Made by a program: the position numbers and the translations under genes. DNA of 64,000 nt, taken from Anaerotignum propionicum (GTDB lineage Bacteria > Bacillota > Clostridia > Lachnospirales > Anaerotignaceae). The DNA lies in contig NZ_JANGAD010000005.1 of assembly GCF_024461735.1 (NCBI RefSeq), positions 1-64,000 of the forward strand. The letters are read 5' to 3'. Positions 27,730 to 36,007 of the stretch are shown here, piece after piece. Position 1 is the stretch's first letter. Every line of letters begins with the position of its first letter. The notes below the pieces were generated by a model. The model did not search any database. It saw only the letters and a program-made list of their open reading frames with translations, and was not told the origin of the DNA.

Positions 27730-27758
27730 TTGACTATCAGAACTACATTCTGTATAAT
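27730..27758 (+). promoter_or_regulatory. Promoter of the oxidoreductase operon
   Basis: -35 TTGACT (27730-27735), 17-base spacer containing AGAACTACATTCT, -10 TATAAT (27753-27758). It differs from the promoter at 14536 at three of 29 positions. The region otherwise shares no comparable similarity. Confidence 0.85.
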
Positions 27759-27791
27759 AAACACAATACAATTCTAAATATATATACTGTA

Positions 27792-27806
27792 TTCTATATA
27801 TTAGAA
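27792..27806 (+). promoter_or_regulatory. Palindromic operator candidate before the oxidoreductase operon
   Basis: TTCTATATATTAGAA (extended to ATTCTA / TAGAAT), 33 bases after the -10. The analogous site at 14601 is 36 bases after its -10, so the two-element architecture is conserved. Confidence 0.65.
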
Positions 27807-27861
27807 TAAGTTGCTTCGATCATCAATCACCAATCATCAATCAGGAAAGTGAGGCTAAGAA

Positions 27862-28074
27862 ATGAACAAAGTTACAGTGAATGAAGAAATTTGTAAGGAA
27901 TGTGAATATTGCATGACATTCTGTCCCAAGAAAACCATTTTAAGAAAGAAGGATACGTTAAACAAAAAAGGTTACTATTCAGCAGTAGCAGAAAATTTAG
28001 AGGATTGCATCGCATGTGGAATTTGTGCAACTGTTTGTCCTGAGGCAGCAATTACAATTGAAAAAGATATTTAA
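27862..28074 (+). CDS. Ferredoxin-like subunit (delta) of 2-oxoacid:ferredoxin oxidoreductase
   Basis: 70 aa with two 4Fe-4S binding motifs: CKECEYCMTFCP (residues about 12-23) and CIACGICATVCP (about 50-61). This is the electron-transfer subunit of four-subunit oxidoreductases of the VOR/KOR type. First gene of a tight operon (14 bases to the alpha gene). AAAGTGAGG upstream gives a modest RBS. Electrons pass from the thiamine-diphosphate site through these clusters to soluble ferredoxin. Confidence 0.9.
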   Translation: MNKVTVNEEICKECEYCMTFCPKKTILRKKDTLNKKGYYSAVAENLEDCIACGICATVCPEAAITIEKDI

Positions 28075-28088
28075 AAAGGAGGATTATA

Positions 28089-29135
28089 ATGGCGGAGAAA
28101 GTGTTTATGCAAGGGAATGAAGCCTTTGCAGAATCAGCAATTAGATCTGGATGTATATATTTTTTCGGATATCCAATTACCCCTTCCAGTGAAATGCCAG
28201 AATATTATGCGAAAAAAGCACCTACAGAAGGATTGGTGTTTGTTCAAGCCGAAACGGAAGTTTCTGCTTTTAACATGATTGCAGGTGTTGCAGCAACAGG
28301 TAAAAGAGTAATGACAGCAACCTCTGGCCCTGGATTCAGCCTTGGTTGTGAAGCAATGAGCTTTATGGCAGCTGCCGGCTTGCCAGCAGTAATCGTAGAT
28401 GTTATGAGACCGGGTCCCGCTGATGGCGATATACTTGCAGCCCAAGGAGACTACTTTCAGCTTGTAAAGGGTGGGGGACATGGTGACTACTATACTATCG
28501 TTCTTGCACCTTATTCCGTTCAGGAGATGGCTGATTTTGGGAGATTATCTTTTGAACTTGCAGAAAAATACAGAAATCCTGTGGTTGTTGCAAGTGATGG
28601 TATGCTTTCCAAAATGATGGAAAATGTAGAATTGCCCCAAAAAATCAATGTTGAAAATCATTTCCCTTGGACAATCACAGGAGCAAAGGCAAGAAAACAT
28701 AACGTTATTACTACCTGTGCTTTAGGACCGGAGCAGTGGGAAAGGTTTAACTTAGATTTGCAGGATAAATTTCATGCTATCCAAGAAAATGAACAGAGAT
28801 GGGAAGAGTACGAAACAGAGGATGCGGATATCATAATTGTGGCGTACGGTTCTGTTGCCAGAATTGCACTGACTGCAATTCATATTGCTAGAGAGAATGG
28901 CATAAAGGTTGGTATGATTAGACCCATTACTCTGTGGCCTTTCCCAAAAAGAGCATTTGAGCAATATCCAGACAAAGAATATTTTGTGGTTGAGCTTAGT
29001 GCAGGGCAGATGGTTGAAGATGTTAAGCTTAATGTGAAGAATAAAGAGCAGGTAAATTTTTTTGGCAGACTTGGCGGCATTACGCCTACGCCTCAGGAAT
29101 TATATGAAAAGATAAAGGAATTGTACATAAAATAA
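28089..29135 (+). CDS. 2-oxoacid:ferredoxin oxidoreductase alpha subunit (VorB/KorA type)
   Basis: 348 aa. N-terminal pyrimidine-binding domain (QGNEAFAESAIRSG, FGYPITPSSEMPEYYA, AETEVSAFNMIAGVAATG, TSGPGFSL) followed by the transketolase C-like domain II (IIVAYGSVARIAL, GMIRPITLWPFP). The YPITPSSE motif is shared by branched-chain 2-oxoacid and 2-oxoglutarate oxidoreductases; substrate class cannot be fixed from sequence. The complex oxidatively decarboxylates a 2-oxoacid to acyl-CoA and carbon dioxide. GGAGG precedes the ATG. The PLP dehydratase of the same island would provide a 2-oxoacid. Confidence 0.92.
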   Translation: MAEKVFMQGNEAFAESAIRSGCIYFFGYPITPSSEMPEYYAKKAPTEGLVFVQAETEVSAFNMIAGVAATGKRVMTATSGPGFSLGCEAMSFMAAAGLPAVIVDVMRPGPADGDILAAQGDYFQLVKGGGHGDYYTIVLAPYSVQEMADFGRLSFELAEKYRNPVVVASDGMLSKMMENVELPQKINVENHFPWTITGAKARKHNVITTCALGPEQWERFNLDLQDKFHAIQENEQRWEEYETEDADIIIVAYGSVARIALTAIHIARENGIKVGMIRPITLWPFPKRAFEQYPDKEYFVVELSAGQMVEDVKLNVKNKEQVNFFGRLGGITPTPQELYEKIKELYIK

Positions 29136-29149
29136 TTGGAGGTGACGGG

Positions 29150-29896
29150 ATGAAAACAGTATATGAAAGACCGAAAGTTCTTACAGATGAATATATGAAA
29201 TATTGCGGTGGCTGTGGTCATGGTATTATCAATAAGCTCATTGCTGAAATAATAGAAGAAGAAAAGTTATCTGAAAAAGCCATTATGATTTGGCCCATCG
29301 GGTGTTCAGTTTATGCAGATAGATATTTTAATGTAGACTCAATTTGTGCATTGCATGGTAGAGCACCTGCAACAGGCACAGGAATCAAGCGAGCATTGGA
29401 GGATAACTTGGTAGTGGTTTATCAAGGCGATGGTGATATGGTTTCCGAAGGTATGGCGGAAATTATGCACGCAGGCATTAGAGGAGAAAAGTTTACAGTG
29501 GTTTTCGTCAACAATGCAATTTACGGCATGACAGGCGGCCAAATGGCACCTACAACGTTGATGGAACAAAAAACCAGCACCTCTCCATTTGGCAGAAGTG
29601 CCGATAACGCTGGATATCCTGTGAACATGGCTGAGATTATCGGCAACTTGAATGGTTGCTACTATAGCGAAAGGGTTGCAGTGAATTCCCCAGGGAATAT
29701 TAAAAAAACAAAAGAAGCCATCAGAAAAGCTTTTCAATATCAGTTGGAGGATAATGGTTTAAGTTTTGTTGAGATAATATCCCCCTGCCCCACAGGGTGG
29801 GGTGTAAAACCGGTAAAGGCGTTGGAGTGGATTGGCGAAAGCGTATTAAATCAATATCCACTGGGAGTTTTCAAAGCGCCAAAGGAGGGTGAATAA
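29150..29896 (+). CDS. 2-oxoacid:ferredoxin oxidoreductase beta subunit (thiamine-diphosphate binding)
   Basis: 248 aa. Thiamine-diphosphate motif GDGDMVSEGMAEIMHAG through NNAIYGMTGGQMAPTT, with the Cys-containing CGGCGHG start and GCSVYADRYF typical of VorA/KorB subunits. Together with the alpha subunit it forms the active site. GGAGGTGACGGG precedes the start. It overlaps the gamma gene by one base (TAATG), so translation is coupled. Confidence 0.92.
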   Translation: MKTVYERPKVLTDEYMKYCGGCGHGIINKLIAEIIEEEKLSEKAIMIWPIGCSVYADRYFNVDSICALHGRAPATGTGIKRALEDNLVVVYQGDGDMVSEGMAEIMHAGIRGEKFTVVFVNNAIYGMTGGQMAPTTLMEQKTSTSPFGRSADNAGYPVNMAEIIGNLNGCYYSERVAVNSPGNIKKTKEAIRKAFQYQLEDNGLSFVEIISPCPTGWGVKPVKALEWIGESVLNQYPLGVFKAPKEGE

Positions 29897-30423
29897 TGAA
29901 AAGCGAAATGATTTTTTCCGGAATTGGTGGTCAAGGAACAATTTTAATGGGGAAACTTATATGTACAGCAGCTGCTGCTAAGGGATTAAACGTAACCCTT
30001 GCTCCGGCTTACGGCCAGGAAAAAAGAGGCGGCAGAGCAAGCTGTCAGGTTGTTCTTTCCCAGGAAATTGGCTCACCCGTTATTTCCGAGGCGGATACAA
30101 TTCTTGTTATGGATGAAGAATCTTTTAGAGACTATGAACACAAAGTCAAAGTCGGTGGGACACTAATTATTAACAGTTCTATGATTGGCCTTGTAACAAA
30201 AAGAACAGACATTAACGTGTTTGAGATACCATTTACTGAAATCGCAACAAAGATTGGTAGTGCAAAATCCTCTAACATGGTAGCGTTAGGTGCGGTTGTT
30301 AAAACCCTTGATGTAGTTAATCTTGATGAAGTTCGAGAAGTTTTGAAAAAGAAAATGAAGCCTCAGCTGGTTGATGTGAATATTCAAGCACTGGAGGCAG
30401 GCTATTTCTTCACAAAGGAATAA
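29896..30423 (+). CDS. 2-oxoacid:ferredoxin oxidoreductase gamma subunit
   Basis: 175 aa, one POR gamma-type domain: SGIGGQGTILMGKLIC (GxGGQG motif), APAYGQEKRGGRASCQVVLS, SSNMVALGAVVKTL. Usual length. It joins alpha, beta and the ferredoxin subunit; the order delta-alpha-beta-gamma is common in clostridial VOR/KOR operons. The first residues (MKSEMIFSG) resemble those of the following RidA protein (KSEMIYTD), probably by chance or by reuse of a translation-initiation segment. Confidence 0.92.
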   Translation: MKSEMIFSGIGGQGTILMGKLICTAAAAKGLNVTLAPAYGQEKRGGRASCQVVLSQEIGSPVISEADTILVMDEESFRDYEHKVKVGGTLIINSSMIGLVTKRTDINVFEIPFTEIATKIGSAKSSNMVALGAVVKTLDVVNLDEVREVLKKKMKPQLVDVNIQALEAGYFFTKE

Positions 30424-30444
30424 CTTTAGAAAGGAGCAGATTAT

Positions 30445-30831
30445 TTGAAAAGCGAAATGATTTATACTGATAAGGCCACAAAACCTACGGCTTGGTATTC
30501 ACAGGCTATCAAGCACGGAAACTTGGTGTTTCTTGCTGGCGCTTGTGGTGATGATCCAGTTACCGGCGAAATTGTAGGTAATGGTGACATTAAAATAGAA
30601 GCAAAAGCGGCTCTTGAGAATATCAAACATACAATTAAAGCAGCAGGTGGCACCCTTGAAAATATTGTTAAAATGCAGGTTTACGTAAAAGATTTAAGTA
30701 TGCTTGCTGATTTTAATGAAATTTACAAAGTATACTTCCCTATAAACCCTCCCGCAAGAATTGCTATGGCGGTGAAAGACTTTATGGGCGGAGCAAATCT
30801 TGAAATAGATGGCATTGCTGTCTTAGACTAA
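30445..30831 (+). CDS. RidA/YjgF family enamine-imine deaminase
   Basis: 128 aa from TTG 30445 (AAAGGAGCAG 8-9 bases upstream; ATG 30460 is the alternative). RidA pattern: QAIKHGNLVFLAGACGDDP.TGEIVG, VKMQVYVKDLSM, and the catalytic-site Arg in NPPARIAMAVK. RidA hydrolyses the reactive enamine/imine formed by PLP dehydratases to the 2-oxoacid. Its position as the last gene of an oxoacid oxidoreductase operon, with an EutB/threonine-dehydratase-like enzyme in the same island, links the two halves of the pathway. Confidence 0.92.
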   Translation: MKSEMIYTDKATKPTAWYSQAIKHGNLVFLAGACGDDPVTGEIVGNGDIKIEAKAALENIKHTIKAAGGTLENIVKMQVYVKDLSMLADFNEIYKVYFPINPPARIAMAVKDFMGGANLEIDGIAVLD

Positions 30832-31332
30832 TTGCATATGATAACAAAAGACAAGATTTCACAGTATGTGCTATGTCAATATTTCCTTAAGCGTAAACAT
30901 AATTCATTTTCGGCACCCGTTACGTGGTAGTTTTATTGCAGTTCCACGGCTGAATTGAATGCAATATCTAAAATTCAAATTTTGAAATTTACTTAGACAA
31001 TCTTTCAGTGAATAGGCATTCACCAATGAGAAAATCCAAGTATGGGCTAGGGCTCTGCGTTGGAATAGTGCCTATTCTTGGTAACTGAAGTCTTCCCAAT
31101 GATGAAACCTTCAAGCTGTTGCAATTATTATTGCTCGGTTTGGAGGTTTTCTTGCTATACAAATAAGCAGTTTTCCAAGGAAAAGCCTTGCCTCCAATGC
31201 ATTCTATAAGGTTAGCAACTTTGAGTAAAGCCTCCCTGTGGAGCGTGATTAAACGTATATTTTTAAGGTGGCCCATGATATCTAAGTCTCCGGCGTGATA
31301 AGGTTATCGTTTACTTCTGACAGACAAAACGA
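30832..31332. other. Intergenic region with one unrecognised minus-strand frame
   Basis: A 95-codon frame on the minus strand (30989-31276, MGHLKNIRLITLHREALL...) is open, with one further open stretch upstream (YHAGDLDI), but no RBS is seen and I do not recognise the family. It is rich in Leu, Ser and basic residues. It could be a gene remnant or spurious. Confidence 0.35.
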
Positions 31333-31364
31333 CCGAAAAGCTTAAAAAGCTTTTCGGACTTTTT
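31333..31364 (+). terminator. Hairpin terminator
   Basis: Perfect 11-base stem CCGAAAAGCTT / AAGCTTTTCGG with loop AAA, followed by ACTTTTTA. It probably closes the oxidoreductase-RidA transcript, or an element end. Confidence 0.75.
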
Positions 31365-31635
31365 ATTCCATTTTTCAGCTGATGCTTGTTCTTTTTTGAG
31401 CTTTTGCAAAATACAAATTAGCATCAAACCCTATTGGGTCTTAACGTTTGATTGTTGGCGCGCTGAGAAATACTGATATAAAACTTGTACTTAGATTTAT
31501 CAAAAAAGTATTGGTTTTGTAACTACGTCAGGCAATTAAGAATGTCATCGAGAATTTCTTTAAACGCATGATAAAATATGGATCAACCAGAATACAATGG
31601 ATAGCTCTGTATTTTTTGACAAATACGGATAAGAA

Positions 31636-31855
31636 ATGAGCCAGGAGGAATTGGCTGCACTATTCAGGATACTTCTCTAGCAAGACTGTAGAATGGAAAG
31701 ATATGGTTTGATTCAAGGATTGAAAAGCATAAAGATAACCGAGTGAAAATCTTAGAGTTACGGAAGCCGGACGGCGGCTTAAGGCTCTGACTTTAATGCA
31801 CTATGAGCAAGAATTTAGCGACTTACTGTTAGAAAATATTCGAATGAAAAAGTAA
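31636..31855 (+). pseudogene. MarR-family regulator remnant
   Basis: With frame changes the segment reads SQEELAALFRI, RIEKHKDNRVKILEL and, in the next frame, TEAGRRLKALTLMHYEQEF to the end KK. This is the second half of a MarR winged helix: recognition region, DxR wing (DNRVKI) and LTEAG motif. The N-terminal part is missing and at least two frameshifts are present. It lies upstream of the CMD gene and of a palindrome at 32031 that may have been its operator. Confidence 0.7.
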
Positions 31856-32030
31856 AAATTTTCTATAATGTTTTAAGAAAATGCTTAAATAATATATAGA
31901 AAAATCAATAGAATAATAAATATAAATGCTGGACTTGAAAAGGTTTTTTTTATTTTGTAAAATTAGAATAATCGTGGTTATAGAAAAAATAGAAAAACTT
32001 TATTGTTTTAAGATTAATAAGCAGAATGAA

Positions 32031-32065
32031 TTAGTTGATATACTAAAAGTAAGTATACTAACAAA
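32031..32065 (+). promoter_or_regulatory. Imperfect palindrome upstream of the CMD gene
   Basis: TTAGTTGATATACT - AAAAGTA - AGTATACTAACAAA; 11 of 14 positions pair. MarR-type operators are palindromes of this kind. The regulator next to it is broken. Confidence 0.5.
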
Positions 32066-32092
32066 TTGGGCAAAATTAAAGGAGGAATTTTA

Positions 32093-32443
32093 ATGGCGAA
32101 TGTAAGAGAAATATTGAATAACTTTGTTGGTGGACTTGGAAGCCTTGGTGAAACTAATGGTGGAATGGTGAATGCTTTTATGGGGCTGCTTGGGGCAGCC
32201 TACGAACCAAAGGCATTAGACGTGAAGATCAAAGAATTGATGAGTGTAGGAATTGCTTGCTATACTAGATGTGAATATTGCATTGTTTACCATACCTATA
32301 AAGCTTTTGAAGCCGGCTCAACAAAGGAAGAAATCTTAGAAGCTGCTATGGTTGCAGTTGTTTTTGGTGGTGGTCCATCCATGGCATACTCTGTTACTTT
32401 ATTAAAAGAGAGCATTGCGGAATTTGAAAATGAATTTAAATAA
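32093..32443 (+). CDS. Carboxymuconolactone decarboxylase / AhpD-like protein
   Basis: 116 aa from ATG 32093, with GGAGG at 32081-32085. Single CMD/AhpD domain with the redox motif CEYCIVYHTYKAF (C-x-x-C followed by His) and GGGPSM near the end. Such small proteins act in thiol-disulfide or peroxide defence, or are structural relatives without decarboxylase activity. The CxxC-x3-H arrangement favours a redox role. It is monocistronic with its own terminator and lies behind a MarR remnant and a palindrome. Intact. Confidence 0.85.
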   Translation: MANVREILNNFVGGLGSLGETNGGMVNAFMGLLGAAYEPKALDVKIKELMSVGIACYTRCEYCIVYHTYKAFEAGSTKEEILEAAMVAVVFGGGPSMAYSVTLLKESIAEFENEFK

Positions 32444-32453
32444 ATATAAACGG

Positions 32454-32485
32454 GGAGCGTTTTTAAAATAATCGCTCCTTTTTTT
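32454..32485 (+). terminator. Terminator of the CMD gene
   Basis: GGAGCG (32454-32459) with CGCTCC (32473-32478), extended by A/T pairs in the loop, followed by seven T. Confidence 0.8.
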
Positions 32486-32679
32486 GAAGGACGGGATAGA
32501 CGGGATTATCGGGGAAAATTAACGGTCTTCTGTGAGAATTTTATCCTAAGAAAACCAATCTGGCTCCGGTGAGCCAAGAGGATTTAACTCACAATCTGTT
32601 TCTTATTAACTCCAGACCTCGCAATTCCTTGGCCGGAAATCACCAATTCAGGTTTTTCTACACGAAGTGGCGCACTTGA

Positions 32680-33144
32680 CTTGACAATTCATCAAATCAT
32701 ATTCTTGATAAACTAGGAAAAAAATATAGAAAGAATATTATAAGTTGCTATATAGACCAAAAGTACTATCCCCATGACCAGCGTCCCCAAAATGCACTAA
32801 AAGCCGCCAGTGAATGGCTGTTGGGTGCAGTTAAACTGCCTCAGGCGAAATCGGTAATACTTGAGTACCACGCTGCCGCCCGTGAAGCAGAAGGAAATCC
32901 TGTTGCTCAAGCTTCTGCTAGAGCGATAGGTCAATGTGCATCAACCATTCATTCTACACAGCATTGCATAGGGCTCGCCTTTTATGGAGCCATTGCAGTT
33001 GCCTACGAACAGCTTGGAAAGGATACACCTTTCGCAGAAATCGAGGAATGTGCCGCCCAGGAGTGCGAACATATGGAAGGGGCTTTACGTGCTGTTGCTG
33101 TGGAGAACGAACAAAATCCTGCAAAAACAAATTGGAAATGCTGA
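32680..33144 (+). pseudogene. Imm-5-like 'putative immunity protein', 5' truncated
   Basis: The frame is open from a stop at 32677 to 33144, with no ATG, GTG or TTG before TTG 32821, which falls inside the conserved part. Family pattern: YYPHDQRPQNALKAASEWL, AAAREAEGNPVAQASARAIG, AFYGAIAVAY, ECEHMEGALRAVAVENEQNP. This helical, Ala-rich family is annotated as putative immunity protein in many Firmicutes. The N-terminal roughly 30 residues are replaced by unrelated sequence. No toxin gene is seen beside it. Confidence 0.65.
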
Positions 33145-33183
33145 CGATACCCTAAAGGGAAAGAAATACTTATGGAGGATCTT

Positions 33184-33587
33184 ATGAACTGTTACTCAAA
33201 GGAAGAACTAGAAGAAGCACTTCAATAATTGCTTCAACCATCAGCAGATGTGAAAAAATACATCCCCAATTTATAGAAGGTACATCCCAGCATACACTTC
33301 TTAAGAACAGGATAAAAGCACTATATATCTCAAAATCATTCATAATGCATGATGAAGCTGCGAATAGATATACAAAAGAAGATTTAACAGAAGCACTAAA
33401 ACCCATATCCTCAATTATTAGTAAATGTGAAAAGGCACAGTTGAAATTTAAGGATGGAAACTCTCATCATACTCGCTTCGAAAAGATAATAAAGGCGATG
33501 GGTATTTCAAAATCATTGATAGAAGATGAAATTAGTGAGAGAGGTAATCACCATGGATCACATCGACAAAATCCTTTGTTTAGTTAA
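33184..33587 (+). pseudogene. Two-repeat small protein, frameshifted
   Basis: Starts MNCYSKEELEEALQ after GGAGG, then shifts frame near 33227 and continues IASTISRCEKI, EGTSQHTLLKNRIKALYISK, then repeats the same pattern: YTKEDLTEALKPISSIISKC, HHTRFEKIIKAMGISKSLIE. Each unit of about 55 residues has KEEL.EALK, I.S.ISKCEK, H..L..RIKA..ISK. Single-unit versions are common hypothetical proteins of Clostridia; here two units are fused. Function unknown. The alternative ATG 33345 would give only unit 2. Confidence 0.55.
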
Positions 33588-33756
33588 GAATCGGTCAATA
33601 CAATCATTGAAACTTTAGAGAAGTGTATTATGCATTGACAAAAGAAAAAAGTAGCACGATGGAATGTGGAGATGGCAGAAGTGTAACAGTGATGAGCAGC
33701 AATTGAGGATAAAACATAATATTAGATTTTTATTAAGGTGGATTGGAGTGGTAGTA

Positions 33757-34359
33757 ATGGGGAATACGGATAAGTTTGATATGATAGCTAATATATATGA
33801 CACTCATGAAAGAATCCAAATTGCAGAAGAATCATCAAATGCCATTCGTGAATTTTTAGTAGATGCTAAAAGTAAGAATGCTATTGATTTTGGGTGTGGA
33901 ACTGGTCTTGTTGGAATGAACTTGTTAAGTGATTTTAATTCTATACTTTTTCTTGATTCGTCACAAAACATGATTAATCAAATAAGGCAAAAAATTTCTA
34001 GTTTTAATATACAGAATGCAGCTACATTATGCTTTGACTTTGAAAAAGAAAGCCTTTCGGATTTACATGCTGACTATATTTTTATGGCTCAAGTTTTGCT
34101 CCATATTAATGATGTTAAATTACTTTTAACAAAATTATATGAGGTTCTAAAAGAAAACGGACATTTACTAATCGTAGATTTCAATATAAATGAAAAAATT
34201 GTTTCAGATATGGTTCATAACGGATTTGATCAAAAAGAGTTAACTAATATTTTGTCAAAAATAGGATACAAAGATATTCAATCTAAAACTTTTTATACCG
34301 GAAGTAAAATGTTCATGGGGTATGATGCATCATTGTTTATTCTTGATTCTAAGAAATAG
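33757..34359 (+). CDS. Class I SAM-dependent methyltransferase
   Basis: 200 aa from ATG 33757 (GGAGTGG upstream; the frame extends to 33664 without a better site). Rossmann-type motif I AIDFGCGTGLVGMNLL, motif II-like FLDSSQNM, motif III/IV region ADYIFMAQVLLHI, and LKENGHLLIVDFNIN. The small size and lack of a C-terminal substrate domain fit UbiE/small-molecule methyltransferases. Substrate unknown. The neighbours are remnants, so context does not help. Confidence 0.8.
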   Translation: MGNTDKFDMIANIYDTHERIQIAEESSNAIREFLVDAKSKNAIDFGCGTGLVGMNLLSDFNSILFLDSSQNMINQIRQKISSFNIQNAATLCFDFEKESLSDLHADYIFMAQVLLHINDVKLLLTKLYEVLKENGHLLIVDFNINEKIVSDMVHNGFDQKELTNILSKIGYKDIQSKTFYTGSKMFMGYDASLFILDSKK

Positions 34360-34982
34360 AGTATTCGCCTAGGCCCCATTAGGCTCAAGTGGCATCCTTA
34401 TTGTCTACTCAAGGCATACGGAATGTGTTTGCCTACTGGAATGTAGCAAAAACGTTGAAAAATAAGGAATCGGGTGTCATTTTTTAATAACCATAACAAC
34501 TGAAACCCTTGAGTATACAAAACAGATGACAAAGGGTGTTTCAAAGAAATAAAATAGAACATAACCACAATATGCTGTGGCTCTGAAGAAAATATGGGGC
34601 AAAAATCGGATGGAAAAATGACGGTTTTTGCCCCTTTTAAAATAGATTAAAAATATGTTAAGTAATCCGAGGAAAGTTTGAACTACTTTAGTAAAAATAA
34701 TTTCTATAAGATTTTTTTTGCTATCAACTTTTTACCAATGAGAAGTGTCTAATAATTATAGAGAAAAAATTAAGAAGACAAAAAAAGATGATATTAAATA
34801 TATCAAAGATTATCCAATTGACCATTTATGCAAGGAGTTTTCCCATAAGGAGAGATAAAATAACAAATAATATTTTTAATATACTAGGATAGTTTAAAAT
34901 CAACATGCTTGCTGAACAATAATAATCAGAAATTTGGTTTAACATTGCACTTATATCGCTCTAAAGTTATTACAAGAAAGGG
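34360..34982. other. Intergenic region without genes
   Basis: Contains a short hairpin CCACA / TGTGG near 34564 and the terminator at 34596. The rest is AT-rich with no convincing coding sequence. Confidence 0.5.
34596..34643 (+). terminator. Terminator hairpin
   Basis: GGGGCAAAAA (34596-34605) pairs with TTTTTGCCCC (34625-34634), with CG/GG adjacent to the loop, followed by TTTT. It probably belonged to a gene since lost. Confidence 0.75.
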
Positions 34983-35252
34983 CTATTTAGCCAGTTCTGT
35001 AAATCCATTTATCAGTAGTTCAATAAATATATGAGCTGTTTCTTCTTCAGAGTATTTTTCTTGATCTAGCCACCATCTAAACATTTCCATGATGACAGTT
35101 GTAATGGATAATGAAAAAAGTTCTTTGGGAATATGTGGATTAATAGACCTAAAAATAGAGTATGCTACTCTCTTTGCTGAGAAGAAAAAGTAATACTCTA
35201 AATATAATTCTTTAAAAAAAGAAATGCAGGAAATTTTGAATGCGAAAGCCAA
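34983..35252 (-). pseudogene. TetR-family regulator C-terminal fragment
   Basis: 89 codons. The last 45 residues (LSITTVIMEMFRWWLDQEKYSEEETAHIFIELLINGF) resemble the C-terminal ligand domain of TetR regulators (FRWWL..., E.A.I...L..G). No helix-turn-helix is present; upstream the sequence switches to a plus-strand fragment of another gene, so the N-terminal half was cut off by an insertion or deletion. Confidence 0.55.
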
Positions 35253-35325
35253 TGTTGAACAGCTCCTTGAGCTTGATGAAAAAGAGGAACAACAGCAAAA
35301 GAAAAAAACTGAGCAGTCCTTATAA
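35224..35325 (+). pseudogene. Possible relaxase C-terminal tail
   Basis: 33 codons: MQEILNAKANVEQLLELDEK then EEQQQKKKTEQSL and stop. The sequence begins in frame before the ATG (NSLKKE), so it is the end of a longer protein. Charged coiled-coil tails of this type end mobilisation relaxases of integrative elements; the assignment is tentative. It overlaps the TetR fragment on the other strand, marking a junction. Confidence 0.35.
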
Positions 35326-35350
35326 ACCGCTAGCGAAGCAAGGTGCTGCT

Positions 35351-35454
35351 ACTCTCAAAATGAGAGTATTAAAAACACAACAGAGGCTGATTGTGTTTTA
35401 GTGGGGATTGGGGATACTTCCCCAACAAGCGCCTGCCAGTGTGTACTGGCAGGC
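35351..35454 (+). other. Two hairpins at the edge of the restriction island
   Basis: ACTCTCA-AAA-TGAGAGT (35351-35367) and the perfect GCCTGCCAGT-GTGT-ACTGGCAGGC (35431-35454). The second has a GC-rich 10-base stem unlike the surrounding AT-rich DNA. Such hairpins are common at origins of transfer or recombination sites; no role is shown here. Confidence 0.5.
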
Positions 35455-35934
35455 ATTGCTTGCCAAGATTGTTTGTTAAATAATATTTTATAAAATATTT
35501 GTATTTTAATATCTTCATCCTCTTAACTGTAAATAAATTGAAACCAATTTAATTTCAGATTGAGATGTAAGACTTACATTAATTTAATATGCAAAAGCGA
35601 TTGTACCTTGGTTTACAAAGACGCTAGATTTCAAGAAACTTTTTCAGTGCCTTTCATTTATTTGCAAATTTTTATTTGTTGGCTACAAACATTGTACCTC
35701 ACTTAAAAAGTGAAATCGCATTCTATATTTAATTTGGTAAAAAATTTAAAGATATTGAAAGGAATGTAGTATGTATGAAAGGTAAAAAATAGAGAAGAAG
35801 TAAAGTTGTAAATTTATTATTTCTTGGGGCATAGATTATGACATCAGCCGAAAACTATTTATAATAAGTCCACCATGCTTTATATTTAAATATGTCGTAT
35901 TAAGTCCTATTACGTATAAATCCACTTTAATTTG
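35455..35934. other. AT-rich non-coding region upstream of the RM operon
   Basis: About 480 bases with no gene seen. It bridges the mobile-element remnant and the RM promoter. Confidence 0.5.
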
Positions 35935-35963
35935 TTGAAACTTATCAAAAAAGATGTTAAAAT
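35935..35963 (+). promoter_or_regulatory. Promoter of the restriction-modification operon
   Basis: -35 TTGAAA (35935-35940), exactly 17 bases, -10 TAAAAT (35958-35963), 44 bases before the HTH gene. Confidence 0.75.
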
Positions 35964-36007
35964 TATACAAAAAAACACATTTGCGCAATTTGAATTGGAG
36001 GCTATTT

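Noticed and set aside
30989..31276. 95-codon minus-strand frame after the RidA gene
   Set aside because: Open and perhaps once coding, but no RBS and no recognised family; mentioned only inside the intergenic entry.
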